Of a DNA stretch of 64,000 bases, positions 9,111 to 17,883 are shown piece after piece. How positions within the stretch are numbered: position 1 is the first letter of the stretch; each line of letters begins with the position of its first letter. Where the stretch lies: assembly GCA_964035575.1 (NCBI GenBank), contig CAXIVB010000024.1, forward strand, positions 20,130 to 84,129. The letters run 5' to 3'. A program made the translations under genes and the position numbers. The notes under the pieces are model-generated. The model was not told the origin of the DNA. It saw nothing but the letters and a program-made list of their open reading frames with translations, and did not search any database. Source of the DNA: Rhynchopus sp. YZ270_cl-10. Taxonomy: Eukaryota > Euglenozoa > Diplonemea > Diplonemida > Diplonemidae.

Positions 9111-9936
9111 GCCAAGGATTCCTTGAAGGTCAGCAGAGAGTTTCATATCATTTATTGCATTGTGTTTGTATTTTGTGTTTTCTGTTTGGTGTTAGAGTGA
9201 TCTGATCTGGTGTGGCTGGTGTGGAGGAAAGGTATGCAAGAAAAAGGGGGAGGAACTTTGTTTTAATTACTAGTAATGTGTTTTATTGTGTTTTTTTTTT
9301 ATCCCTCTTTAGTGGCTGACCTCTCATGATTACTCATAATCTCTCACCTGCCATGGTGAGCGCCTTTTAGGTGTGGTCTTTTTTTATATGTGGATCCCTT
9401 TGATTTTCCATTTTTTTAAACGAAACAACAAAAACCTTGACAAACTATTCCTTCATCACAGCCGATTCCTCGCCCGCTGGGAAGGCACCAATCCCTTTTT
9501 TACATCACTGCAGTATTTCCACAAAAAAGCAAAAACAGCAAAAAAAAAAGCAAAAAAAGCAAAAAAAAGCAAAATAGCAAAATAAAAAGTTATTATGACT
9601 TGGTCTTTGCTGAGGTTCTTTCATTCTTTTTCGATATAACTGTGTAGCAGATAGTTGTGTTCTAGTGCAATCCAATGAAGGTGATCTGAGAAATAGACAG
9701 ACACCTTGTAAAAAAAAGGGGCTTTGGATTGCACACCCATCTTCCCCAAGGATGGGGGGTTGACACAACCAAAAGCTTCACAAATTATTACAAAAAAGAA
9801 TGAAATAATTCAGCTCCAACCGCATCAGAATAACATTTTTGGTTTTTGAAAACTTGGTTGTATTAGTGTAGACACCGAGGATGAACTACACCATGTTCTT
9901 TTTTTTTCTTTTCCCTCAATTTCTCTCCCCCCAATT
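9111..9936. other. Spacer downstream of the transposase gene
   Basis: No gene seen. It has a run of GCAAAAAA units at 9525-9585. It should include the 3' UTR of the minus-strand transposase gene. Confidence 0.5.
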
Positions 9937-12594
9937 TCAGTTACCCAGATCCCTGTCAAAGTCGTTTTTCTCATCACACATCTTAGTCTTTTTGTTTGTC
10001 CTTCCTGTCTTTCCTGTCCTCAACATTTTTCTTCTGCGCTTGTTTGGATTGTCTTCCTTCCTCTCTGCAGTGCGCTTGCGGACGTTCTCCTCCTCCCCCT
10101 CCTCCCCCTCCTCCCCCTGAGGTGCTGCTGAAGTAGTAGAGTGCTGGTTGTCAAGAGCATCCAACTGTGGCTCTTCCTCTGGGCACTGCACGTCAAACAT
10201 CGCATCAACGTCAAACGCCTTATCAAAGCTATGCTCTGAGCGAGTTTCCTCCTTCACTTTGATCTCCTCCTCCTTAACTTCTTGCTTGGTTTCTGGTTCT
10301 GGGTCAATGTCATCAAGCACGATGACATTGTATTCTTCTGTACTCGGCTCCTGCTTCATGGATTCCCAGTGGCCGAGCTCTGACTCTTGCCTGGCAGACA
10401 TGATTACAGGCTGTGAGAGCTCCTCCTGCTTCTGCTCCTCCTGCTGTGGAATGCGGTCGAAAGCCCCCTGCGGCAAACGCTCAGCGATCTCCCTCAGCGC
10501 CTCCCTCACATCCTCCCTCACCTGCTCCCTCAGGGCTCGTTCTTGCTCCTTGTGCTCCATCTCCTCTTGCTTTCTGGCAATTGTTTCCACCTGAGCTTTC
10601 AAGGCGTCCACTGCAGCATTGTCATGTCTTTTGGAATTTGCAAGTTCTTGAGCCTTGGAAGGACCATCCTCCTTGTTCTCCACTTCTGGCAGCCTGGGTT
10701 CCTCATCATCTTTTTGCTTAAGCTGTAGGTGGGCTTCCCTGCTAGAGGCACACGCCTTCAGGAACACCCTGAAAGGCTCGTCGGTGGATTTTGTCGTGTG
10801 CAAATATTGCTTCCATTGCACCTCCCGCACACGGGCGAAGTGGCGGACCCTCTTGGTGGGGATTGTTGATTTTAGGTAGGCCCAGAACCCATCCGCTTTT
10901 TGAGTACCTGCCTGCCAAGTCCAGTGTGTAGGTCCTAACTCTTTGTTCAGCTCTTGTTGCTTCTCAAGCGTGTCATTTTTAATTACCCAGGCACCCACAT
11001 CATCCTTCTCGACTTGAGAATCTTGGTCAGGGTCTTCCTGCACATTGATGTTGTTGACATGGAAGCCCAGAACTCCCTCAAACAGCTCTCTCTCTTCTCT
11101 CTCTCTCTCCTCCTTCTTCTTCTCCTGGTCGGGCTTCTTTTTTTCTTTGGTGACAAATTTTGTAAACTCCTCTGTTGCATGGTTCACCCATGCATACTCC
11201 ACTTTGTCTTTGTTTTCCTCCCCCCAGTAGAAGTTTTTGCTCTTAGGGTTCAGCATGCTTCTGTATGCTCTAGCCCCATCTGTTGTTAGACGCACAGGCT
11301 CCTCTGCTGTTCCTATGGCAACCCATCCCTCATCTAGGAAGTCCTTCAGCTCGGTGTTGCAGAGTGGAACTGGGGGCGGTGGGATTGGCTTTGTTCGTGT
11401 GTTCGTTGTCGTTCCAGCTCCGCTTGGCAATTCTACTGATGCTCCTGGAAGCAGCCATTTTTTTGGGATAAGGGGAAGTGGCCTCAGAACAGATTTCCGG
11501 GAGCCTCTCTCTGTTGCCCCCATCATCCTTTGGTGGACACACCACCATTCATCATCTTTGATATAATTAAACATCCCCAGAGTGAACTCGTCAAGTTCAA
11601 CGATTTTTTTGGGCCCACCAAGGATGGTGTCAGATTGAAGTTCTGTCATCAGCACGACAGCACTCTGCCGCATCGCTGCCTTCCACACACCAAGAGTAGT
11701 GTAAGAATTACCCAAGTAGGAACGGACCGATTCTGTAGGAAGATCATGGTATGTTGCATGAAACATATACAGCACCTCATCCATCTTCAGCTTGGTGTGG
11801 CTGTATGTAGTGTAGGTTTTAGATGGGTCTTGCGTGCTGCATGGTGCAGGAAATTTTATTTGTTTTTCTCCTGTGCCGCTGCGGATGCAGTCTGTGTTGT
11901 TGCACCTAAAATACGGCCAGTTGGCGATCTTCTTGCTGTATCTCTGTGTCCAGTACAGCGTTTTGGGCATTGTTGTCTTGCATCCTGTACATGGCAGCTG
12001 CCAGGGAATAAGCCCGACTTCCTGGAATAGCTCTGCAATGGCGGGGGCCCCTTCCCGCATGATATTGATGAGGGGGGAGTTTTTTGCTGCAGGGGCGCAC
12101 GTCCCTTCTGGAGAATATAACCTGTTCTTCAATTTTTTTTTGGCGTTCTTCTGGATCATTGTCTCCTTGGCGCTCATCTCCATCTCACCGAAGGTAAAAT
12201 TATGGATACTGTCATGCAGGTTTCTCAGCCTGTCTACTTCTTCTGGATGTTTTTCCAGGGTGGCAAGCCTCCCTTCGTCTCTGCGAACTTTTGTTCTTCC
12301 CTGATGCTTCGTTTTGAGTCTGCCAACATTGTTTTGCCTGCTCTCCTCCCTTTCTTTGGCATACTGCTCACAGTGGCAGTCAACACGAGAGTGAGTACAG
12401 TCAAAACACATAATGCACTCACCTGCCCACTTTGCACACTGGGGGCACATCGTATATTGGCAAGTCGCACAGCACATTGTGTCCGGCGGATTCAAACATT
12501 CACACTCTGCATACGCCTTGTCATTCTTTAAACAGCTATTGCAGTGGATCCCCTCATCAAGAAGTGGGGCTGGCAGCAGTTCATCACCAGACAT
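9937..12594 (-). CDS. IS1595/ISXO2 (Merlin-like) DDE transposase-domain protein, 885 aa
   Basis: Seen: the N-terminal 75 residues are rich in cysteine (C18, C21, C31, C33, C41, C42, C45, C50, C53, C60, C63, C66, C73, C75), likely zinc-binding. A second ribbon uses C202, C205, C231 and C236. The core has VELDEF (D335), LTTDGARAY (D439) with YAWVNHATEEF after it, and TQKADGFWAYLK (D568). The order and wording match the ISXO2/IS1595 DDE domain, where the third residue is usually E, N or H in TNTIExxW; here it is D. A charged insert lies between motifs two and three, and residues 640-885 form an acidic and basic tail with predicted coiled coil and a KRRRK patch. Family members cut and paste DNA. 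Inferred: an active or recently active transposase, or a domesticated derivative. The ATG is preceded by a likely SL acceptor (CTCTCAG, 12626-12620). There is no intron. The frame is open throughout. Confidence 0.85.
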   Translation of the reverse strand: MSGDELLPAPLLDEGIHCNSCLKNDKAYAECECLNPPDTMCCATCQYTMCPQCAKWAGECIMCFDCTHSRVDCHCEQYAKEREESRQNNVGRLKTKHQGRTKVRRDEGRLATLEKHPEEVDRLRNLHDSIHNFTFGEMEMSAKETMIQKNAKKKLKNRLYSPEGTCAPAAKNSPLINIMREGAPAIAELFQEVGLIPWQLPCTGCKTTMPKTLYWTQRYSKKIANWPYFRCNNTDCIRSGTGEKQIKFPAPCSTQDPSKTYTTYSHTKLKMDEVLYMFHATYHDLPTESVRSYLGNSYTTLGVWKAAMRQSAVVLMTELQSDTILGGPKKIVELDEFTLGMFNYIKDDEWWCVHQRMMGATERGSRKSVLRPLPLIPKKWLLPGASVELPSGAGTTTNTRTKPIPPPPVPLCNTELKDFLDEGWVAIGTAEEPVRLTTDGARAYRSMLNPKSKNFYWGEENKDKVEYAWVNHATEEFTKFVTKEKKKPDQEKKKEEREREERELFEGVLGFHVNNINVQEDPDQDSQVEKDDVGAWVIKNDTLEKQQELNKELGPTHWTWQAGTQKADGFWAYLKSTIPTKRVRHFARVREVQWKQYLHTTKSTDEPFRVFLKACASSREAHLQLKQKDDEEPRLPEVENKEDGPSKAQELANSKRHDNAAVDALKAQVETIARKQEEMEHKEQERALREQVREDVREALREIAERLPQGAFDRIPQQEEQKQEELSQPVIMSARQESELGHWESMKQEPSTEEYNVIVLDDIDPEPETKQEVKEEEIKVKEETRSEHSFDKAFDVDAMFDVQCPEEEPQLDALDNQHSTTSAAPQGEEGEEGEEENVRKRTAERKEDNPNKRRRKMLRTGKTGRTNKKTKMCDEKNDFDRDLGN

Positions 12595-12618
12595 TATTTT
12601 TTTTTGATTGTTTTTTCC

Positions 12619-12665
12619 TCTGAGAGCAAATTTTATAAGGTGGTGATGTGATGGAAATAGAAAAA
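12619..12665 (-). promoter_or_regulatory. Possible SL trans-splice acceptor of the transposase mRNA
   Basis: On the minus strand a pyrimidine run (TTTTTTTTTCTATTTCC) is followed by CTCTCAG, about 25 nt before the ATG. This is how trans-splice acceptors look in Euglenozoa. Position inferred only. Confidence 0.4.
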
Positions 12666-12934
12666 AAAACTGTATCTTTTTTGCTCATTTTTACCTTGTA
12701 AAAAATACCACAAATAAATTGATCGCTACCATCCTTCCCTGCACACTAAGGTTATACAATATTTCTTGTAGTCGCCGGGTTTTGCCCCGGGTTCAATACC
12801 CGCCTCAAAAACAAGCTTCTGCAGTTTGGTTTTTTTTTTTTTTCTCGCAAACCTGGCTTTTTCGCCTTTAAGTTTGCGAGAAGGAACTCCTGTGCCCAGT
12901 TGCCCAAGCAAAGCAGATTCCCGCTTTGTGCAGC
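12666..12934. other. Spacer at the right end of the replacement block
   Basis: No gene. An isolated tRNA T-arm-like stretch (GGGTTCAATACCCG) lies near 12788, and a hairpin TCTCGCAAAC/GTTTGCGAGA at 12842-12884. Confidence 0.5.
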
Positions 12935-14560
12935 ACAGCCATTTTTAGGGTGTTTTTTTGGGGTATTTTTACACACACAAATTGTTTACCATAGCACACC
13001 CCCAGGCTGCCTCAAAATTTTATCTTTATTTGATTTTTCCAACCCACATAGGGGTATTGGAGGCACAACTTTCACCAAGCCTGGGGAATTCGGCACTGCA
13101 CACACACAACTGAAAAAGGCAAAAATCACCTGTTTTTCAAGGTGTCGCAGGGTAAATGTTGTTCCTTAAAAACCAAATTTTTTCTAAAAAATCGGCCCTG
13201 CGGGTGAAAAAACGACACTATGGGGGGTATTCCAGGGTGTGGGGGCCCCAAAAATCCGGTTTAAGACCACGAGAGGGTCCGAATACACACCTGAGAAGGT
13301 CCCGGGGAGTAAAAAAATGGCCATTTTTGGGGGGTCAAAATCTCACTTTTTGGGGGGATGTTTGTATACCCAGTACCGACCCACTAGCTGGGATGCCCAA
13401 CTTTTCGCGAATATGGGGGCCCGTAGGGCCCCCGGGGCCCAGGGGGCCCAAAATATCGTGTTGCAGATGCCAGGAGAACATGTTTCAATATTTTGGATAC
13501 ATTTTTCCATAAGGTCATTTTCAAAAGCACTGATTTTAGGGGTATTGAGCGAGGTACCCATACCCATGGGTTATCCTATATATTAGTTTTCACTCGGATG
13601 TGAAAAAACGATGTCGCAATGGATTCAGGGGGCCCAAATAGGGTATATGGCCCAGGAAATTTTCAAAAAGTTGACCCAACCAGGTATACAGGCATACAAG
13701 CCGGTAGGTCAACAGATAGGGTGTTTTCCGCACCCAAAATATGGGGTCATGACCATGTGGGTCAGACCTGAATTGATAAATGTTTCGCACAGGTTTTCGC
13801 GAATACCCCCTCTATTCCGAATGCGCTACAAGAGTTTTAAATTTTTGGCTATTTAGATTCACTTTTAAAAACAAAATGGGTCTCCAGAACACACATGAGG
13901 TTCACATGTACCTCTACAGAAACCTTGGTTTTGGTCGGATTTTGAGGCCAATTTTTGGGTTCCCACCAATTTCCTAGGGTATACTGGGATATTGCCCGTG
14001 TGTCCAAAAGTGATTTTTGGGGCCTTAGGACCCCGGAGAATCCATTTAACGGTCGTTTTTGCACCGGAAAGACCTATCTAGTACCCAAAAATCGAATTTT
14101 CATATTTTTGAAAAAGTGACCAAAAATCGACTTTTTTTGGTAACATTGTATGGCATAAATTATTCTACATAATGTGTGATGCTTGAATAAAAACTTACGA
14201 CCCCATAATGTACTCGGAACTCACCCATGTAATTGTTGAGAAAAAAAAACTTTCCGAAAAAATGAAATTTCAACCCGAATATGCACATTTGGGTCATTTT
14301 ACGGCTATGTAGGTCATTTTGTATGTGTTTTTCGATTATATAGGTGATTAGGATATGTGTGATGCTCAGATTAAATCGTAAGACCCCGCAATTGACTCAA
14401 ATGTGCCCAAAAACCCTATATACCCAAGATTATTAACTTTTCCAGCATATTGGACATCCTTAGGTATGGTTATAAGCCATGATACGGCTATTGCTGGAAA
14501 AATAGCCGTAAATTGTGGTTGGTATTGATTTCAGAAATTATGTGATGCTTAGATCATGCC
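12935..14560. other. Unassigned repetitive DNA, no gene seen
   Basis: Shared with unit 2 (40889-42514). It has GGGCCC-rich phrases (13415-13455), the recurring wording CAATGGATTCAGGGGGCCC and CAAAAAGTTGA that also occurs at 39500-40850, and two or three degenerate satellite units at 14150-14570 (GTGTGATGCT). Open frames here are short and have no recognisable family. Confidence 0.6.
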
Positions 14561-14727
14561 ATAGACGCTTTTAATGGATTCATATGAGCTCATACTACCC
14601 ATATACCCCTTCAGAAGCCCCTTTTGACTCTTATGAATATCCTTATATAGGCTTCCACTTGTGCAGAACCTTCTCAGTGTACAAGATGTTAGGTACAAAA
14701 AAACCATCATATTTTTTACACTACTGG

Positions 14728-14737
14728 CATGCTTCCC
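14728..14737 (+). promoter_or_regulatory. PSE-like box of SL RNA 1
   Basis: CATGCTTCCC; its last base is 41 nt before the SL start at 14778. Confidence 0.75.
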
Positions 14738-14777
14738 AGGACACGTCTGTACTCAGAACGTTGTAGAGAAAAAAGGC

Positions 14778-14889
14778 AACCAACGATTTCTAAAGCTACA
14801 GTTTCTGTACTTCATTGGTATGGAAGCATGAAGATTATATCTTCTCACACAACTTTGTCAAACATGGCCAGTCTCGAAAGAGACTGGCC
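14778..14889 (+). ncRNA. SL RNA: Spliced-leader RNA gene 1
   Basis: The 40-nt exon 14778-14817 starts AACCAACG and ends CAGTTTCTGTACTTCATTG. The intron starts GTATGG at 14818. The 3' part has an Sm-like AACTTTGTC and a final hairpin GGCCAGTCTC/GAGACTGGCC with GAAA loop, then T6. The product donates its exon to the 5' end of mRNAs by trans-splicing. The exon marks the organism as a euglenozoan, probably a diplonemid. Flanks are duplicated with SL gene 2. Confidence 0.95.
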
Positions 14890-15161
14890 TTTTTTACGTT
14901 AGCATGATCGTCTTGTGCACAAGAAGCAAACCCAAAAACACACACGATTCACACATGACATAACACACAAGTGCTTACTGCACCCCATTTTTATATCGCC
15001 TGCAAAACCATATTTGTGACACTTGTTCCCCTTCAGAAGCCACTGTTGACTCTGTCGAATATCCTTATGTAGGATCACACTTAAGGATATTTTTATGTAG
15101 AACCTTCACAGTGACCAAGATGTCAGGTACGAAAAAGCAACCGTATTATAGACATTGGCAG

Positions 15162-15171
15162 AAGGCTTCCC
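15162..15171 (+). promoter_or_regulatory. PSE-like box of SL RNA 2
   Basis: AAGGCTTCCC; ends 41 nt before the SL start at 15212. Confidence 0.7.
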
Positions 15172-15211
15172 AGAACAAGTGGGTACCTAGAACATTGTAG
15201 AGAAAAAGGGC

Positions 15212-15323
15212 AACCAACGATTTCTAAAGCTACAGTTTCTGTACTTCATTGGTATGGAAGCATGAAGATTATTCTTCTCACACAACTTTGTCAAAACATG
15301 GCCAGTTTCGAAAGAGACTGGCC
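15212..15323 (+). ncRNA. SL RNA: Spliced-leader RNA gene 2
   Basis: Exon identical to gene 1. The intron differs by a missing dinucleotide and an extra A before ACATGGCC. The terminal hairpin keeps its pairing through a G-T wobble (GGCCAGTTTC). T6 follows. Confidence 0.95.
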
Positions 15324-15409
15324 TTTTTTACGTTAACACGATCGTCTTGTGCACAAGAAGCAAAAAAACCCACACAACAACAGCAGAAGTTTAGAACCAC
15401 ATTCAGACC

Positions 15410-15443
15410 CTGACCCAACTCCAACAAGGGGCCCCTGTCTTGT
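15410..15443 (+). promoter_or_regulatory. 34-bp upstream element of U6
   Basis: Reads CTGACCCAACTCCAAC, then a variant middle, then CTGTCTTGT. It ends 23 nt before the U6 start. Confidence 0.75.
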
Positions 15444-15466
15444 CAACCACCTTGTGCATATATACT

Positions 15467-15567
15467 GGACCCCAGAAATGGGACATCCGTTAAAATTGGA
15501 TCGATACAGAGAAGATTAGCATGGTCCCTGCGCAAGGATGACACGCATTAATCGAGAAAGTATCAAC
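15467..15567 (+). ncRNA. U6: U6 snRNA
   Basis: Contains GGGACATCCG near the 5' end, as in trypanosome U6, then ACAGAGAAGATTAGCATGG and CCCTGCGCAAGGATGACACG, the catalytic core and U4-pairing region. It ends in a nine-base T-run (15568-15576) typical of Pol III. Spliceosome catalytic RNA; ACAGAG pairs with 5' splice sites, including that of the SL. Confidence 0.97.
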
Positions 15568-15740
15568 TTTTTTTTTGTCCCCCGGATCACACGTATTTTT
15601 TACACTGGTGTCTTCTTCATGCTTCCCAGACCAACACATATGTGCAGACATACCCATCACCCACAGGTGGCAAGTGGCAGGCTGCAGTAACCCATTGAAA
15701 TATTGGTTTCAAAAAACGACCATATGGTTTATGCTACTGG

Positions 15741-15750
15741 CATGCTTCCC
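15741..15750 (+). promoter_or_regulatory. PSE-like box of SL RNA 3
   Basis: CATGCTTCCC, 41 nt before 15791. Confidence 0.75.
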
Positions 15751-15790
15751 TGAGCATATACATGTCGAAAGCTGTGTAGAGAAAAAGAGC

Positions 15791-15902
15791 AACCAACGAT
15801 TTCTAAAGCTACAGTTTCTGTACTTCATTGGTATGGAAGCATGAAGATTACTCTTCTCACACAACTTTGTCAAAACATGGCCGGTTTCGAAAGAGACTGG
15901 CC
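15791..15902 (+). ncRNA. SL RNA: Spliced-leader RNA gene 3
   Basis: Exon 15791-15830 identical to the others, GTATGG at the junction, hairpin GGCCGGTTTC/GAGACTGGCC, then T6. It lies between U6 and SRP RNA. Confidence 0.95.
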
Positions 15903-16002
15903 TTTTTTACGTTAGCATGATTGTCTTTGTGTGTCTTTGTGCAAAGCAAAAAAAAAAAAAACACACACAAGAAGTGAGGATCTTCAAAACCACGTTTTTG
16001 AC

Positions 16003-16036
16003 CTGACCCACCTCCAACTAGACAACCCTGTCTTGT
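16003..16036 (+). promoter_or_regulatory. 34-bp upstream element of SRP RNA
   Basis: CTGACCCACCTCCAAC, seven bases, CCCTGTCTTGT; ends 23 nt before 16060. Confidence 0.75.
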
Positions 16037-16059
16037 ATTCCGACAATATGGTATCTATT

Positions 16060-16372
16060 GAGCCGGGATGTGTTGGCTGCATCCTGAAACCCCTAGCTTC
16101 TGGGGGGGCAAGCTTCTCCAGAACTGGGCACTCTTTGAGGTGGACCAAAGGCACCTTCAACTTCTGTGTTGATGTGTTGTCCGTGTTAGTCTACTGTCCT
16201 GTTTGCGGCCTTGGTGTAAACCAGGGCAACAATCAGAGTGAAATGGGGTGAACCGGGCCAGGCTGGTCTCACAGAGCAGCTCATAACTCCTGCAGTGGAC
16301 AGTTCAAGGATCGCAGCACAGAGCAGAGTGAGGGTGTTTCCAACTCAATGGCTTGAACTGGAGAAGCGTTTC
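16060..16372 (+). ncRNA. SRP RNA: SRP RNA (7SL)
   Basis: The helix 8 region reads GTGAACCGGGCCAGGCTGG, AGCAGCTCATAACTCC and GGATCGCAGCACAGAGCAG, close to animal 7SL (GGTGAACCGGCCCAGG, GAGCAGG, GGATCGCGCC). The 5' end has a TGTGTTGGCTGCATCCTG Alu-like domain. About 313 nt, ending before a T6 run at 16373. Scaffold of the signal recognition particle in the cytosol. The start is set by promoter spacing. Confidence 0.88.
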
Positions 16373-16486
16373 TTTTTTACATTTTTCCATGTGAACATTG
16401 TTTCCACATCACCATACACATGTGTTGTTGATACACCCCACCACGTTGCCCAGACCATTCCTACCCACATTATTCACCACAAGTGG

Positions 16487-16496
16487 CATGTTTACC
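16487..16496 (+). promoter_or_regulatory. PSE-like box of SL RNA 4
   Basis: CATGTTTACC, the most divergent copy, yet again 41 nt before the SL start at 16537. Confidence 0.65.
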
Positions 16497-16536
16497 AGTA
16501 CATGTTGGTGCTTAGAGCAATGTTAAGAAAAAGGGC

Positions 16537-16649
16537 AACCAACGATTTCTAAAGCTACAGTTTCTGTACTTCATTGGTATGGAAGCATGAAGATTATATT
16601 CTTCTCACACAACTTTGTCAAACATGGCCAGCCTCGAAAGAGACTGGCC
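16537..16649 (+). ncRNA. SL RNA: Spliced-leader RNA gene 4
   Basis: Exon 16537-16576 identical; terminal hairpin GGCCAGCCTC/GAGACTGGCC; T6 at 16650. Confidence 0.95.
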
Positions 16650-16713
16650 TTTTTTACGTCACCATGAGAAAAAACATTCACACATATGATGCATGTACAA
16701 AGTGTGTGTCACC

Positions 16714-16747
16714 CTGACCCACCTCCAACAAGACAACCCTGTCTTGT
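16714..16747 (+). promoter_or_regulatory. 34-bp upstream element of the unknown RNA
   Basis: CTGACCCACCTCCAAC, AAGACAA, CCCTGTCTTGT; ends 23 nt before GGGTGCT at 16771. Confidence 0.75.
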
Positions 16748-16770
16748 TTTCCCATACTCTCCCTATGTTT

Positions 16771-17095
16771 GGGTGCTAAGTTAGTGTGCTACTTCGAAAC
16801 CAAACAACTCGTTCAGCAACAGCTAAAACTTGAAAAGACCTTTCTATTTAAGAAAATTCTTTACAATTTTTATGATGCGGTCCTGCTGTTGGGCCTGATG
16901 TGGCCCAAGGCGGAACTACTTTCATATGATGTAAATCCCGTACATTCGTACAGAATATTACCCATGATGATTATTCTTACATTAGCGTGTAACACTAATT
17001 CTGACTGCGTTCTATTTCACACTTCAAATATTAGAACTGGATGTGGGGCTGCCAGTTTACTGGTGGTCCCGATCCAGCACACAACGCAAGCACCC
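16771..17095 (+). ncRNA. Unidentified structured RNA, ~325 nt, probably Pol III
   Basis: Starts GGGTGCT and ends AGCACCC, which pair as a terminal helix, and is followed by T6 (17096-17101). An internal hairpin TTGGGCC-TGATGT-GGCCCAA lies at 16889-16908. A diverged second copy at 35501-35830 keeps the ends, the promoter and the pairing but not any reading frame, so this is RNA and not protein. An A-box-like TGCTAAGTTAGTG and B-box-like CTTCGAAACC lie near the start. I cannot name it. RNase MRP/P RNA, telomerase RNA or a 7SK-like RNA are possibilities; ACAGAATATTA near 16958 is only weakly like a P/MRP motif. Confidence 0.8.
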
Positions 17096-17357
17096 TTTTT
17101 TATATTTTCCCACCCAGCACCCCCCCTGTGTCTGTGTTGTTGCCTAAGCATCGCCTTTTACAGGCTTCCTTGCAGGGAGTGTTCGGTCAAGTGATAGTGA
17201 TGAAGAAGGACAGGGGCGAGTTTTCTCGTGAAATGCTTTGAAGCCTCTGACATTGAGAGGCTCGCTCCGACCTCTGTTTTTAATAACCCACATCACAGTG
17301 GTAACCACTGTGTATGTATGGTATGTATGGTATGTTTGTTTTTGTTTTGTTAAAAAA

Positions 17358-17547
17358 GAGGGTATGCCACTCCTGGATGTTGTGCAGCTCCAGGGCAACA
17401 TGTGTGAACGGACCAGGTTGCCCTGGCGACCCGTCACCCCAATGAGAAATTGCGTTAATATCATCAGTGCACAAGGCACTGTATCAGATATTAAGCTGAT
17501 AAGAACAGATAATACACTTGATCTTAGCCAAAAGGCCGAGAAGGTAT
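17358..17547 (-). ncRNA. U2: U2 snRNA
   Basis: The 5' end reads ATACC then TTCTCGGCCTTTTGGCTAAG, followed by ATCAAGTG, ATCTGTTCTTATCAG and the stem IIa/IIb region. Stem IV is CCTGGA/TCCAGG. A T6 run follows. The branch-site recognition block is GTATTA where most U2 RNAs have GTAGTA. Confidence 0.96.
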
Positions 17548-17588
17548 GACTTCTTTTTAGTCCATACCGAATTCGACACCCATGTACA

Positions 17589-17598
17589 GGGAAGCATG
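17589..17598 (-). promoter_or_regulatory. PSE-like box of U2
   Basis: CATGCTTCCC on the minus strand, identical to the SL box, 42 nt before the U2 start. Confidence 0.75.
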
Positions 17599-17700
17599 AT
17601 TATGATCAATATTACTAGGAAACAACAAGGCAAGCAGATTACACACCCATGTCACAGGGAAGTAAGTGAAGGTGATGATCAATCTTATTAGTAAAAACAA

Positions 17701-17842
17701 GGCCGCCGAAGCAGCTACACAAATTGCCAATGTGGCAACGCCGAAGCGGCCCATGGCGGGAATTGGGTAGTTTTCAACCAGCAATCTCTCCACAGCGTCC
17801 CTATTTGGTCATTGCTTATGGAATTATCCCGAGCGCAAGAAT
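17701..17842 (-). ncRNA. U4: U4 snRNA
   Basis: The 5' part has CTTGCGCTCGGG, then ATTGCTGGTTGAAAACTA (stem II and beyond), CGCC, GGCAATTTGTG as Sm site, and a GCTGC-TTCG-GCGGC hairpin at the 3' end. Partner of U6 in the tri-snRNP. Confidence 0.92.
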
Positions 17843-17883
17843 ACCTCCTTTTCTCCCAGTCGTGTCACAAAGCTATGTCCACA

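Larger units (their letters stand above)
7609..12934. mobile_element. 5.33-kb block replacing 7.28 kb of unit 2, with transposase gene
   Basis: Comparison with unit 2 puts the left break inside tRNA-Gly(CCC), after CCATCATG, and the right break before CAGCCATTTTTAGGG. The block holds CAGCACAGAATGG palindromes, tRNA-like repeats and an IS1595-type transposase gene. I see no clean terminal inverted repeat or target duplication at these breaks, so this looks like a rearrangement carrying an element rather than one simple transposition. Confidence 0.8.

Noticed and set aside
10148-12304. Several 100-166 residue frames on the plus strand across the transposase gene
   Set aside because: They are antisense shadows of the 885-codon gene, with serine/cysteine-rich low-complexity composition.
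7609-12934. Simple cut-and-paste insertion of an autonomous transposon
   Set aside because: Unit 2 has 7.28 kb of different sequence between the same junctions, and no inverted termini or target duplication are visible at the breaks.
13156-13586. Overlapping 115- and 118-residue frames (also at 41110 and 63854)
   Set aside because: Proline/glycine-rich composition comes from GGGCCC repeats; two frames overlap and neither resembles a known family.
16769-17194. 141-residue open frame starting MGAKLVCYFETKQ, with a similar frame at 35605-35847
   Set aside because: Similarity between the two is at RNA level: indels shift the frame, helices covary, and ends match a T-run-terminated RNA with an upstream Pol III-type element.
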